Below are positions 1 to 25,324 of a stretch of DNA of 64,000 nt, one piece after another. The notes below the pieces were generated by a model. The model searched no databases. It had not been told where the DNA came from and worked only from the letters and a program-made list of their open reading frames with translations. A program made the position numbers and the translations under genes. This DNA comes from Agelas oroides (lineage: Eukaryota > Porifera > Demospongiae > Agelasida > Agelasidae). The stretch's first letter is position 1. Every line of letters begins with the position of its first letter. The stretch lies in assembly GCA_949130485.1 (NCBI GenBank), contig OX422187.1:4798159-4862158 (forward strand), given 5' to 3'.

Positions 1-14481
<14,481 letters not shown>

Positions 14482-15587
14482 TCTTAGTGAACAAGTAGCA
14501 GATCAGACGGCGCAAATACGACAATGATTTACCTGGTACGACAGTAGCTCAGTCACCGTTAATAATTTTAAAGCATGATAACCAAGACCTATTTGCTAAA
14601 CGGGAACCCCCGCAACAGGGGAAACGCTAAATTCACCCGGTTTGAAACCTTATGAATAATTAATCAGTACGTTTAACCCCTTTGATGCGTGTAAGCAAAT
14701 GTCATGAAGAAAGCTACAGAACGAGATTCACTTGCCATGTGTTGGTCTTCTCCATCTGCTACAATACTGGCACTGAGATAGCAGGTAAGGCTGTTCAGGA
14801 AGGTGCTTTGAAATGGCCATTTTGAAGCCTCTGGGCATGGAATGGATCAGCTGGCTATACATATACTGTCTATACATATTACTTTGCACGCCCTGCACTA
14901 TGGGAATTTGTAAAAACGATGGTGCACACTACAGAAACACAACATAAGTACCAGGCAAAGTTTAATTTGAGCTTGTGAATAGCAAGCCTGCCCCAAGTTG
15001 TAATGAGAGATCTTGTGACATTGTCGTAGTCTTGCTGGACTTTGTTGTGGACAGCAGTGAACCTGCATAAAATTACATAAGCCACCCCAAGTTGTACTTC
15101 TGTTTCTGCTCCTCCATTCTGGAGCGTTTCAGAATTCCTGTATAATGAGCATGTGCAGAAGCAGTACACACTGGAATTTAAAGGGACTTCTGTGCAGGTG
15201 TTTATCTTATATTTCCAGCCTACCTGCTTTAAAGCGTTCACCTATAGAGCATTTTCATCATGTGAACAAATTCCGTATACTAGAAATAAACCGCCATCTT
15301 GGTGTACAACTTGTACAGTATGTTATTAGCAGTATATGCAACATCGATTAAAAAACCCACAGGTATAGTGTTTATACTTATGTAGCAATGGTATTTTGTC
15401 CGATTCAACACATATTAGAAGCATTATAAGTATATCACTCATTTCGTGAAGATCGCCATAGAAGCTCCTATCTCGTTGTACACGAACATGGCGGCTGTTT
15501 TCTGTTTTCCTTCGTAATCTCGAAGGTAACGATGTCACATGAAAACGCTCTATATAAAGACTGTGTCGTGGATATTGGGACCCCCGA

Positions 15588-15720
15588 TTTTGGGGACCCC
15601 CCATCGCCAAATCTATATAGATTTGGGGACCCTATCCCCAAATGTACATAGAGTCCCCATATCTATGATAGATATGGGGACTCCCCATCCCAATATCCAT
15701 GGTAGATATGGGGATCCCTA
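15588..15720. repeat. GGGGACCC palindromic cluster, left
   Basis: Repeated short palindromes of the form TTGGGGACYCC...ATATCTAT.GATATGGGGA. A matching cluster lies at 16738-16832 on the other side of the coding remnants, so they behave as internal (subterminal) inverted repeats. Confidence 0.6.
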
Positions 15721-15793
15721 CCTATATACCATTTTTTTTGTTTTGCTATGGCTTTGGCTGTGCTTAACTGCATCATTTATGTCACTCACAATC

Positions 15794-16306
15794 CTAAACA
15801 TTGATGCTATCAAAGAGTAAAAGGAAAAGAAACTGCAATAGGTATAATAAGTTACATGGACTACAAAACCACTGTTCTACACTATTGAGCATAGATCTAA
15901 GATTGATGTACCTAAGGTGATACCACTCTCCGCAAGAGTCACAGCATACCATGTTGTCCCATGTCTCGGGCGTTTGACAGGTACAAAACACTTCTATTTC
16001 ATGAAATGGGAAGTGCATCTGTTTAGGCTTATAGCCGATGGAGTGCGGGAAAGAAGATAGTTTCCTCTGGCGAAAGCACCTCTCCAGGTGTTGTCTCATC
16101 TTCTGGTCAAACACAATTATACTTACATCATCTCCCAGAGCAGCATGGTACTCATAAGCAATTGCAAATACACCATGATCTTTTGTGCCATGCTGTTGCT
16201 TGATGTTTGGCACATTCACCACCAGGTGAGGGTTGACTCTTTCACCATGACACTCGTCATGGATGGACGAAATGATTTTCTTCTGCTGCTCTCGGTCTTC
16301 AATCAC
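15794..16306 (-). pseudogene. Ulp1-like protease plus PHD finger remnant inside the long-TIR element
   Basis: A 170-codon frame. Residues 1-25 (DREQQKKIISSIHDECHGE) resemble the H2C2 zinc-binding lead of integrase-type transposases. Residues 30-60 (QQHGTKDHGVFAIAYEYHAA) match the C48/Ulp1 motif Q..G..DCG.FAIA, but His replaces the catalytic Cys. Residues about 107-155 (FCTCQTPETWDNMVCCDSC, EWYH, WFCSPC) form a PHD finger. The abrupt join of the H2C2 lead to the protease suggests that the integrase core was deleted. Probably a non-autonomous, inactive derivative. Confidence 0.65.
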
Positions 16307-16437
16307 AAGCCTCGGTGTTGCAGAAATTGTCTTTCCTAGTCAAGAGAAAAGGATGCAGGTTTATATCATAGTTAATTGCTAGCCGATCGCCAAAAGTCAT
16401 CGATCCTTCGCTAATTTTGGAAGTGATTGGTCGATGA

Positions 16438-16623
16438 CTAGCCCAACAATGACATAAAATATACCTCCAATGTAGTAGAGATGCATCTCCTGTACTTGGA
16501 AAAACTAGATTGTTTCCAAAGAGCGAGTTTGTCGTCTTTCTGGACTGTTTCGGGGTACTTTCCATGTTTGATGTAGCCGTAGATCTGTTGATAAGTGAAT
16601 TTCCCCTCACTTTCAGCTTCCAT
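16438..16623 (-). pseudogene. Integrase-associated N-terminal fragment in the long-TIR element
   Basis: The frame encodes FTYQQIYGYIKHGKYPETVQ and KDDKLALWKQSSF. This resembles the leader (IY.YL..GKYP....K.DK..LRK) that precedes H2C2/integrase domains in GINGER-like and retroelement-derived proteins. It lies upstream, on the same strand, of the H2C2/Ulp1 fragment, so both may derive from one ancestral ORF. Family recognition is from memory and moderate. Confidence 0.45.
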
Positions 16624-16737
16624 TGCTTCAATTGATACATGTAGCTTCGAAGATAGCTTTTCCTACGGCCTAGAGATTTCATATCTTTGGGCTATTAGAC
16701 TTCATTCAATCACAGTATAACCGTTGACGTCAATTGA

Positions 16738-16832
16738 CATCAATTAACAGTGGGGTCCCTAAATCTACGTGGCAGTCCCCAAACTGATGTAGAATTAGGG
16801 ACGGGTCCCCATATCTACGGGGTCCCCAATAA
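16738..16832. repeat. GGGGACCC palindromic cluster, right
   Basis: GTGGGGTCCCTAAATCTACG, AGTCCCC, GGGTCCCC and GGGGTCCCC within about 95 bp. Partner of the cluster at 15588-15720. Confidence 0.55.
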
Positions 16833-18699
16833 GACAACGGAAATAGCATATTTTTGTGATCCTGGTAATGATACAGTTTTCTTATACAGTGATGTGTTTG
16901 TTGTACTGGCAAACGCATGATTGCTACTTGTGTTGCTGATGTACTGCCCACGTGCACAGTAGTAGGGACATTCAGACCAGAAACAAAAGTACAACTTCGA
17001 ATGGCATTATTGTTACTACATTATGATCTCAGTGCACAGACAATTATAGTTGACTCACACTTCCACTTTACGCAGCATAGTTACTTTCGTCTGGCTCCAC
17101 CAAATTTTGGCTTGTTAGCACAAAAGGGACGTCACCACAACCTTCCACTAAACACCCTTCACACCCCTACATTTTGATATCTTCTCGCCTATTAGCAGTA
17201 ACAACTGTCCAGTGCGTGCATGTGACTTTCCTAATAAGCTGTAAAGCGTGTTGGTTTCACTGGCTTCTGTATATCAGCTGTTGATGCTGCTGCCTCTATT
17301 CCGCCTCACCCTTAGCTTGATATGGGCATACAATGTAGTACTCTAAAAAGACGAACAGACAAAGGCACAAAGTCCCTGCCCATCGGAACAGGGCTTATAT
17401 TCAAGCAGACTGCCTTTGTAAGGTAATGTAATCATATTGTAATACACTTCCGCTATCATTATAGAGGCACAGGTGGCAAAGTGCCAAGTGTTAGTAAATA
17501 GGACTTCCAGTGAAATAACACTTTGATGAGTTGTACTTCTGCTAGCACTTATGAGCCACTTCACACTCCTAAAAGACGCTGCTAAGAACCCCTGTCATCA
17601 CCTCCTACTGAAATAGTGCCAGCAGCATCAATGGTTGACATATATATATACAGAAGTCAACATGCTTTTACAGTTTAATGACAGGCACATGCATTCACTA
17701 AGAAAAGTTGCTACTTTTTATAGGCAAGAAGGGAGAGCCTGGGAACAAGGCAAGGGGTGTGAAGGGTGTTTAGTGGAAGAGGACTGTCTCTTGTGCTGAC
17801 AAGTCAAAATTATGCTGGACCCAAACAATAGAAACATTATTGTGCAAAGAGCAAGTGTGAGCAAACAGTAATTGTCTGTGCACTGACACATTCACATAAT
17901 TTTATTGCTGTCCACAACAAAGTCCGGCAAGACTACGACAATGTCACAAGATCTCTCATTACAACTTGGGGCAGGCTTGCTATTCACAAGCTCAAATTAA
18001 ACTTTGCCTGGTACTTATGTTGTGTTTCTGTAGTGTGCACCATCATGTTTACAAATTCCCATAGTGCAGGGCGTGCAAAGTAATGTGTATAGACAGTATA
18101 TGCATAGCCAGCTGATCCATTCCATGCCCAGAGGCTTCAAAATGGCCATTTCAAAGCACCTCCCTGAACAGCCTTACCTGCTATCTCAGTGCCAGTATTG
18201 TAGCAGATGGAGAAGACCAACACATGGCAAGTGAATCTCGTTCTGTGACTGATATAGCTTTCTTCATAACATTTGCTTACTCGTATCAAAGGGGTTAAAC
18301 GTACCGATTAATTATTCATAAGGTTTCAAACCGGGTGAATTTAGCGTATCCCCCGCAACAGGTGGTTCCCGTCCCAATTAGTCGATGATACCGTTTGCTC
18401 ATTGCCGGAAATAGGATTCCGGGAGGCGATTTTTTATTTGGACGTGAGTGAGCCAGGTTGATGTGAATAATTCATATCGCCCACGCACAGTATGCCTGTT
18501 ACCGAACTTTGTACTTCGCTGTAATCACGGACTCGCTCATGGAGTATCTTCGGTATCAAGGGAAAGAAAAACAAGTGAGCGTGGAATCAGTATGGTATTG
18601 AGCAGACAGTCTACAGTATGGTGGAGGTCTGTATTCCTGCAGCTTTGAGGGAAATAAATTGTGCAATTCGCAGCCCTCTGTACAGCATGTTGGGCTCAG

Positions 18700-21041
18700 T
18701 AATTTGAAATAGGCCCAAAGTTGTGTCCTCTTGGGTAGCCAATACACCTCGAGATATCTATTGCTCTATGCACCTGACAGTAACTGAGGTAGCACTCATC
18801 TGAGTGTTTATTGCACGGACTGACTTTTGGCCCGCAGAGTTATTAGTCAGTATACAAGCATAAGAGCATTGTGTCAGAGACAGTCCAAGTGATGAGTGGT
18901 TGTGGCATGTCCAAAATAAAACATAGTCTGAGCAATCTGGCTAGCAAGCAAGTTCTGGCTGCTCTAGGTGTCTTCATCTTGCAGAACAGCGTCATGCAGG
19001 TAAATCCTCGTTTAGTTCCATGCACCAGTATTGAGCAGTCGCAGTGATGTACTATAGGCCTAGATCTGTTACCATCTCCGCTGACTTATGCTGACTATTT
19101 GGCCACATTCCCAGGCTCCTCCCCAGGTTTTGTACATGCATGCATGCACTCTAAAAAGGAACGTGTTGAAACTACATGCATTCGCGTGTTAACCGAATGT
19201 CCCGGAATTCAACACAGGTTACACATATGTCGCCTAGTGTATGTGTTGTTCTAACATGTGTGTCACTGCTGTTGTGTTTAAATAGCATCTGTGCTGAAAC
19301 AGCATACATGTTTAGCGATATGTGTTATTGCAGCACAGAGTATGTGTAACACTCATGCACCCCGTGTTGTTTTTTGGGACATTTGATCAACACTTGAATG
19401 CAGGTAGATTCAACATACATAGTCTACTAGCGACACACGTGTAATGCATGTTGTTTTGTGGGAAAATAAATTAACACGGAAATGTTGTTTAATTCAACAT
19501 AAGCTGGTACAGATATAACAGGTGTAGGGATACTACAGGCTTGTGTTCCCTGTCGAACTGTGTGGGAAAACATGCTGCATTGACACCGAAGACATTTGCT
19601 GCAACAGATTCAAAGGTATCGTAATAGATGGCAAGAGCAAATGATGACATCATTTTATATGGTAATACTAAAAACAATTCCTACAAAAGATTTGGAATCT
19701 CATCATGTGGACCCTGGAAACGGAACACTATAATGTGTATATTCATATTGTAACTGCATGTTTGGAATTGAGTCATATCAAACTGATCGAATATTTACAG
19801 TTGTTCAGGTCACTGCAGGCAGGCAAAAGCAATTATCGCTTATAAGACAACTTCTCATAATTTGATTAACTCTAACCACCATAGGCTATTCACTGGAGGT
19901 CTTTTTTTAGGCTCTGGATACCTTCTTTGGTCTATATTTTCACTTCTGCTTGGATCGAGCTAGCACTGAAAACTTGAGCCAAAGCTCTACTGACACATTC
20001 TCTGGGGGTTCATGACCTTAACCACACCAACTAATTAGCAAGCTTTCAATGGTCAGGGCTCTCTCTGACCAGCTAACACTCCTCCTGACTGAAAACCTGC
20101 CTACAGTTCCAGAAATGGTGGGAAAGGCGTGGTTTCTACACCGATTTGTGCTACCAAGGTCACTAGCCTGTGCCGACTAAGGCTTTTTTACAGCAAGCCA
20201 AGGCAGCTGCCATGCACAAGGCACCCAGTGCTGAAACCCGCCCACCTCCCCCTATCCCATGCATCTTCAATGTGGACAGTGCCAACTGATAGCTAACATG
20301 CAGCCAAAGTCAGACGACATCAAGAGGCATGATTGGTGGTTAAAGGGTTAAAGAGCTTGGCCATCAAAATGTTTCTCACAGACTGCTGGCACTTTGGATT
20401 CACTAGCACTTGCTATAATTGCAACCAAAAGCATTGCGAAACTCATGAAAGTCTATATGAATACCTCTGCAATCAAGATTAACACGATTTCTTGTGCATC
20501 ATTTTTAGGCTCACACTGTGCTGGGGATCAATACTTTCAATTATTACACCTTCGTGTACTGTGGTAAGTACCGTATGCTGTTTTGATACTTTTCAAGGCT
20601 TCCTGAGTGACACTCAGTGTATACAAAACCTGGGGAGGAGCCTGGGAATGACAGCATAAGTCAGCGGAGATGGTAACAGATCTAGGCCTATAGTACATCA
20701 CTGCGACTGCTCAATACTGGTGCATGGAACTAAACGAGGATTTACTTGACGCTGTTCTGCAAGATGAAGACACCTAGAGCAGCCAGAACTTGCTTACTAG
20801 CCAGATTGCTCAGACTATGTTTTATTTTGGACATGCCACAACCACTCATCACTTGGACTGTCTCTGAGACAATGCTCTTATGCTTGTATACTGACTAGTA
20901 ACTGTGCGGGCCAAAAGTCAGTCCGTGCAATAAACACTCAGATGAGTGCTGCCTCAGTTACTGTCAGGTGCATAGAGCAATAGATATCTTGAGGTGTATT
21001 GGCTACCCAAGAAGACACAACTTTGGGCCTATTTCAAATTA
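18700..21041. repeat. Large palindrome (about 430-bp arms, 1.5-kb loop)
   Basis: The left arm 18701-19135 (from AATTTGAAATAGGCCCAAAG) is repeated inverted at about 20622-21040 (to CTTTGGGCCTATTTCAAATT). The arms are nearly identical. The loop (about 19136-20620) contains no recognisable gene. In copy B only the left arm and loop survive (42289-43988). A fold-back element or an inverted duplication are both possible. Confidence 0.8.
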
Positions 21042-21593
21042 GGCCACACAAACTAGATTGTTAGTTTCTCGTTGCCGCCCGCGTGTGTGAAAACTACCCG
21101 CGTACTGGTTCATTATTGGCGAATTTGCAGTCTCCACCCTCTTATTATATAAATTGGCTATCACGTGAGCTGCCACCTGAAAGTTTCCTTCTTTCCAGCT
21201 AGCATCTGCCATGGTGGCTTGTCAGAACAACTCGTGAACTTGACCCTTGTGAGTCCCTGCCGAACTCACATTGCATGGACGGTTGTTCAAGTAGAGGATG
21301 GGTTAACTTTTGTGACGCTCTTCCAGAAGATTTTAGCAGGTGCTCATCCACGGCTCCAAGTAGATGAACAGTTGTCCCGTTCAACACTGGACAAAGTTTT
21401 TGTTGGCCACTCGAAAGAGTCCATGAGTGTTGTGGATGAAAAACTTGTCGTGAATGATGTATGTTCTATGTTTGGCTCCCATATAAAGTACTTGGTACAG
21501 TTAAATAATGAATAATGAATAATGACCTCCCCCACACATCCGTTTTCATCAGGATGTGGGCGAGAAACTAACAATGTACTTTGCGTGGCCTAA
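21039..21593. mobile_element. Harbinger-type non-autonomous element (copy A)
   Basis: It begins GGCCACACAAACTAGATTGTTAGTTTCTCG after TTA and ends CGAGAAACTAACAATGTACTTTGCGTGGCC before TAA. Terminal GGCC inverted repeats and a TWA target fit PIF/Harbinger. It abuts the end of the palindrome arm. It carries a 116-codon plus-strand frame (21165-21515) that I do not recognise as a transposase; the same frame is present in the copy at 41629. Confidence 0.75.
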
Positions 21594-21735
21594 TGAATAA
21601 TGAATAATAACCTCCCCCACACATCCGTTTTCATCAGGATGTGGGCGAGAAACTAACAATGTACTTTGCGTGGCCTAATGAATAATGAATAATGACCTCC
21701 CTCACGCATCCGTTTTCATCAGGATGTGGGCTAGT
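21504..21735. repeat. Tandem copies of the Harbinger 3' terminus
   Basis: A unit of about 86 bp (TAATGAATAATGAATAATGACCTCCC...ACTTTGCGTGGCC) occurs at about 21504-21590, 21591-21676 and, truncated, 21677-21735. Copy B has the same terminal unit twice. Confidence 0.85.
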
Positions 21736-21790
21736 CTCGTTCCCAGACCCTCCTCCAAAGAGGAAAGGAGGGTCTGGCGAATATAGTACA
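21734..21790. repeat. Short palindrome of the TAGTCTCGTTCCCAGACC family
   Basis: CTAGTCTCGTTCCCAGACCC followed by TCCTCC...GGAGGGTCTGG forms a hairpin. Its end matches the ends of the element at 40095-41315 and the palindrome at 53303-53348. Confidence 0.6.
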
Positions 21791-21901
21791 GCCTCACACC
21801 ATGGGCTAGCCATTGCTATGGATTCCGCTAAAAGCGAAGCCTTTGAAGTCGCTTGCTGGGCTTCAGCAAATTGGAGGTGTGCTAAGTAGGTCTGTAAAGG
21901 T

Positions 21902-22201
21902 GTGATGAGTAAAGCTAAGTGGTTTGCGGTAAGGAAGCCCAGTACAGGTGAGATAATTGCCAAATCAGCTAGGAAAGCTAAAGATAAGTTGCACAAGGCC
22001 TGTGAAAAAGCATCAGAAACTCGTGAGCGAACTTTGTGTAGGCAGGAACAAAACAGAATGCACAAAGCAAGCATGAGAGAGTCTGAAACCTTTGAGCAAA
22101 CTGTGCATAGGCAGGAACAAAACAGAATGCGTATGGCAAGCATGAGAGAGTCTGAAACCTTTGAGCAAGCTTATTCACCATGCTCACTTGTGCTGTTTTG
22201 A
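21902..22201 (+). pseudogene. Fragment of a Helitron-like leader ORF with 23-residue repeats
   Basis: A 99-codon frame whose second half repeats a 23-residue unit, HRQEQNRM.(K/M)ASMRESETFEQ. Arg/Glu-rich repeats of this kind precede the Helitron-like N-terminal/PIF1-helicase region in many marine invertebrate proteins. No Rep or helicase motif is seen here, so this is a detached fragment at most. An alternative is a low-complexity frame without function. Family recognition is from memory. Confidence 0.4.
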
Positions 22202-23418
22202 GACAATTAAAACCTCATTACTTAATAATTACATCATATCTTATCTAAAAATACCATGCCCACTTGTGCAACTATCATCAATCACCACAACCAATTATGA
22301 TAAGCATAAACACTTATCATCTACCTTGCGCCAAGGGTTCTGCACTTCAGTGCTGTTCATTTTCTGTAGGAATGTGGTGCATGCCATTAGCGGTTCTTGG
22401 CATAACATCTCAATCTCAAGCAGAAAAATTTGTCCAATGCTTGTAGCTCAAACAGCCACTGACAGTCAGCAATCAAAACCCCACCCACCAGCAAATAGTG
22501 TTTTTTTTTCCTTGCAGATAATACTTTGAGAGGCTTTAGCATTTTTTTTCATCTCGATTGTTGGCTTGTAACTGAAAAATTGTATGAACAATTAAAAAAA
22601 AAAAAAACTAACTGCAAACGCAAAGATGTGAGTTGGTCTGAGAAACCGGGAATTTAATTACCATGGGCAAAATGCAATTTTTAACCGATTTAGTGTGGTG
22701 GTTGGTTTACACTTTGCATAAGGTTAGAACAACTGGGACTATGTCCACAAGTAGTGGCTATGATAATAAGATAGCTGCGACTATCACAGACAGGTTTCAC
22801 TGTTGTCATTGAGAGTACTTGATACTGCAGTGCTACAGTATGTACAAAGTTCAGCAGGATACAGTTGGCGGACCAACATTTTACAAAACCACACCCACTA
22901 CACATTTGACACTTGACTAGATACCAGCAGGTACAATGACAGAGCAGTGAGACTGCAATCACAAACCAAAGAAGTATTGCTCCATGCGCACATTCCAGTG
23001 GAGAGAAAGCTCGTGTTAAAACTTGTACTAATGCTGATCACGTGACCTTCAGCAAATCAGGTGTTTAGAATTTGTAAGGTGGCTGCACATAATCACTTAG
23101 ACTATGGTATGCATAATATGCTTTGATCTTTTGAAGTTAATTAGGTATTTAAAATCAAGCAATTACTCTCAGGCAGGTCATTGAATGCTGTTTAGAAACC
23201 TAAGAACTTTTTTGTTGTTTTGCAATGGAAGGGCCAATTTTCCCCGGGCCTCACTAGGAGAGCTACTGCCAGCACTGTATAGAGCCCCTGTACTGTACTG
23301 AGTACTAGCACAACAGCCAAAGTGTCACACAAATTTAGAGTTTTATTCATGCAGCTGTAGTTCTTACTTGGTGTGTGGAACCACGCACGGTTGGACTGCT
23401 TCCCATCAGCTAGCCACT
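22202..23418. other. No gene recognised
   Basis: AT-rich sequence with short A and T runs (about 22502 and 22592). No frame with recognisable motifs on either strand. Confidence 0.5.
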
Positions 23419-23728
23419 ATGTTGCTGTTACGTTATCTATTGAATATTCATAAGTAATCCATCGCGCACTTACCGAACCACCGAAGACGAAGGTGTTCAC
23501 CACACTTATAAGGAAAAACAAATACAGATAGTGCATTCCATGGCCCAAGCCCTAACCCTAACCCTAACCCTTACCCTTACCCTTAACCATTTAGCCAACA
23601 AGCCACAACAGACGACAAGCACACCATTCGGTCTATTATACGGCAGCACAACGGACTATAAATATTTAACAAGTGCGCGTGCGAACGGATTGCTTATGAA
23701 TATTTAATAAGACGATGTAACCGCAACA
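23419..23728. mobile_element. MITE carrying telomere-like repeats
   Basis: Inverted termini TATGTTGCTGTTACGTTATC...GAATATTCATAAGTAATCC (23419-23468) and their complement at about 23680-23728 (GGATTGCTTATGAATATTTA...GTAACCGCAACAT). Inside, at about 23549-23590, lies (CCCTAA)n followed by (CCCTTA)n. Confidence 0.75.
23549..23590. repeat. Interstitial telomere-like array
   Basis: Three or four CCCTAA units then three CCCTTA units, C-rich on the plus strand. Short and internal to a MITE, so not a chromosome end. Confidence 0.9.
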
Positions 23729-23778
23729 TGGATCGCGGTGAACTTAGCTTCTCCCTGCCGGAAATATAGGCACCTCAG

Positions 23779-23832
23779 AAGCCGATGGTGATGCAAGCCG
23801 ATGGTGATGCAAGCCGATGGTGATGCAAGCCG
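23779..23832. repeat. 17-bp tandem repeat
   Basis: Three copies of GCCGATGGTGATGCAA followed by a degenerate fourth. Confidence 0.85.
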
Positions 23833-24224
23833 GTGTCATAAAATTTTGGGGATCCCCTGCTTCCTCCACCCCACAACTTTACTGCAAGTGTTCCATACCC
23901 AAATCTCGGCCTGTCTAACCTGTTCTACAGAAGTGGGGGGAAAACTAGTAGCTGCATCTTGCATAAAAATCCAGACTGGCGAACAACACTTCGGAACAAG
24001 GACAGCTGGAATCCATCGTAATCTTTGCGACGGTTGCTACACCGCGATGGCTATGCTATATCGAGACGGAGCTCGAGTAGGTACTAGCTACATAGCTCCC
24101 TGAAAGGCGCGAGCAAAATATGTCTGTGCAAGGGATGGTGATCACTTTTGTGTTGGTGATCATCAAGTAAAACTTTAAGCTCTCTTGTAGGCTGGTAGAC
24201 GGACGCTCAGGTCAGTAAGATCTA

Positions 24225-24565
24225 CCATACAGAGGGTCCCCATACTCTTGGAGAAATGATCAGCCTTGCAGGGGATACCCATATTCCTGTGATAATGGTC
24301 TGCCATACAGACGATCCTCATACTCCTGGGAAAACAGTCAGCCAAATGGGGATCCCGGGTGCCCTTCTCCCGGTAAAATGGGGACCTGGGTCACCATTTT
24401 CCCGGAAATAGACCTGGGTCCCACCGGTGTCATCTGAAAATAGGGCCACCACATTTTGGGGCCCCCAGGGGTCAAAAAAAGTTCTAGGGCCCTGGGGTCC
24501 CAAAATTTGGGGCCCCATGGGGCCCTAACATCTTAAGTCCCCCCTTGTAAGATTGGGGCCCCCAT
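24225..24565. repeat. GGGGCCC/GGGATCCC palindromic repeat cluster
   Basis: Repeated G/C palindromes (GGGGATCCCGGG, GGGGCCCCCAGGGG, GGGGCCCCATGGGGCCC) alternate with AAAATGGGGACC. The style resembles the GGGGACCC clusters in the long-TIR element. No gene. Confidence 0.6.
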
Positions 24566-25320
24566 ACATAGAACAAATGGAACACTTCCAGTTATCTGCG
24601 TTAGACCTAAACCTACACACTTAAAATGGAACCAAGTGCTAAGCTTTCACATTCTATCTAGCTAATTCTATCATGTCGTCGTAACTAGTCCCTTACAAAA
24701 ACAATAAACCTTAACAAACAAATGTCTCAGTCTAGACTTCTTCACAGGCACTGATGATGGTGGAAATGGAGATAGTACCTCCTTCTCAAGATTCCAGGTG
24801 ACTCCGCATTGCACTTTGGTTGTAGTCAAAGTTCTCACCCATAGCAACACTATAATCATTTGCAATGCAGGAGAGTCCGCAGTCTCGAGTTCTTCCTGTT
24901 GCTGTACTGGAAGTAGGGTCACCATCAGCATCCCATTTCGTATGGCTGGGTGATATAACTCCACCAGCTGCAATGATAGGCTATCTGAAAGTGAACCACA
25001 TGAAAGGCTGTCACACACAGACACCTCTCCACCAGTGTAACTCCTCATGTGTTTGCTCTGGAACGTGATGGATCTGTACAGCTGAGATGGGTTATGAATG
25101 AATGAATATTATAATCATGATGTGTTATGTATGTGTAAACATTATGAGATAGACCTACCTCTTGGTAGGTATCCTCCGGCAACAACTACAGGATCAAATT
25201 CATTCTGAGACTAGATGCGACCTTGTATATCAGGGAATTGGGTCTGCAACATCTTGTTAACTGCATGCATATGTCGATCAGCCCCATTCCTGACAACTCT
25301 TCTGTCAATGCAGCAAAGAT
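24566..25320. other. Unrecognised stretch before the LINE
   Basis: A 125-codon minus-strand frame (24671-25048) is open but shows no known motif. The stretch may be part of the 5' region of the adjacent retrotransposon or unrelated. Confidence 0.35.
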
Positions 25321-25324
25321 CCAA

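Larger units (their letters stand above)
14611..18360. mobile_element. Long-TIR DNA transposon inserted upstream of RTK A
   Basis: The element spans about 14618-18353. It has inverted terminal repeats of about 440 bp (14618-15058 and 17900-18353) starting GGGG(A/T)(A/T)ACGCTAAATTCACCCGG. CGCAACA flanks both ends (14611-14617 and 18354-18360); G/C symmetry makes the duplication length 7-11 bp. Paralogue B shows the unoccupied site near 40050-40062. Long TIRs with about a 9-bp duplication recall Mutator-like elements, but the coding remnants inside look like integrase H2C2, Ulp1 and PHD parts, so the superfamily is unresolved. Confidence 0.88.

Noticed and set aside
24671-25048. A 125-codon minus-strand gene
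   Set aside because: No motif, no conservation evidence within the window and no convincing splice sites. Left as unrecognised.
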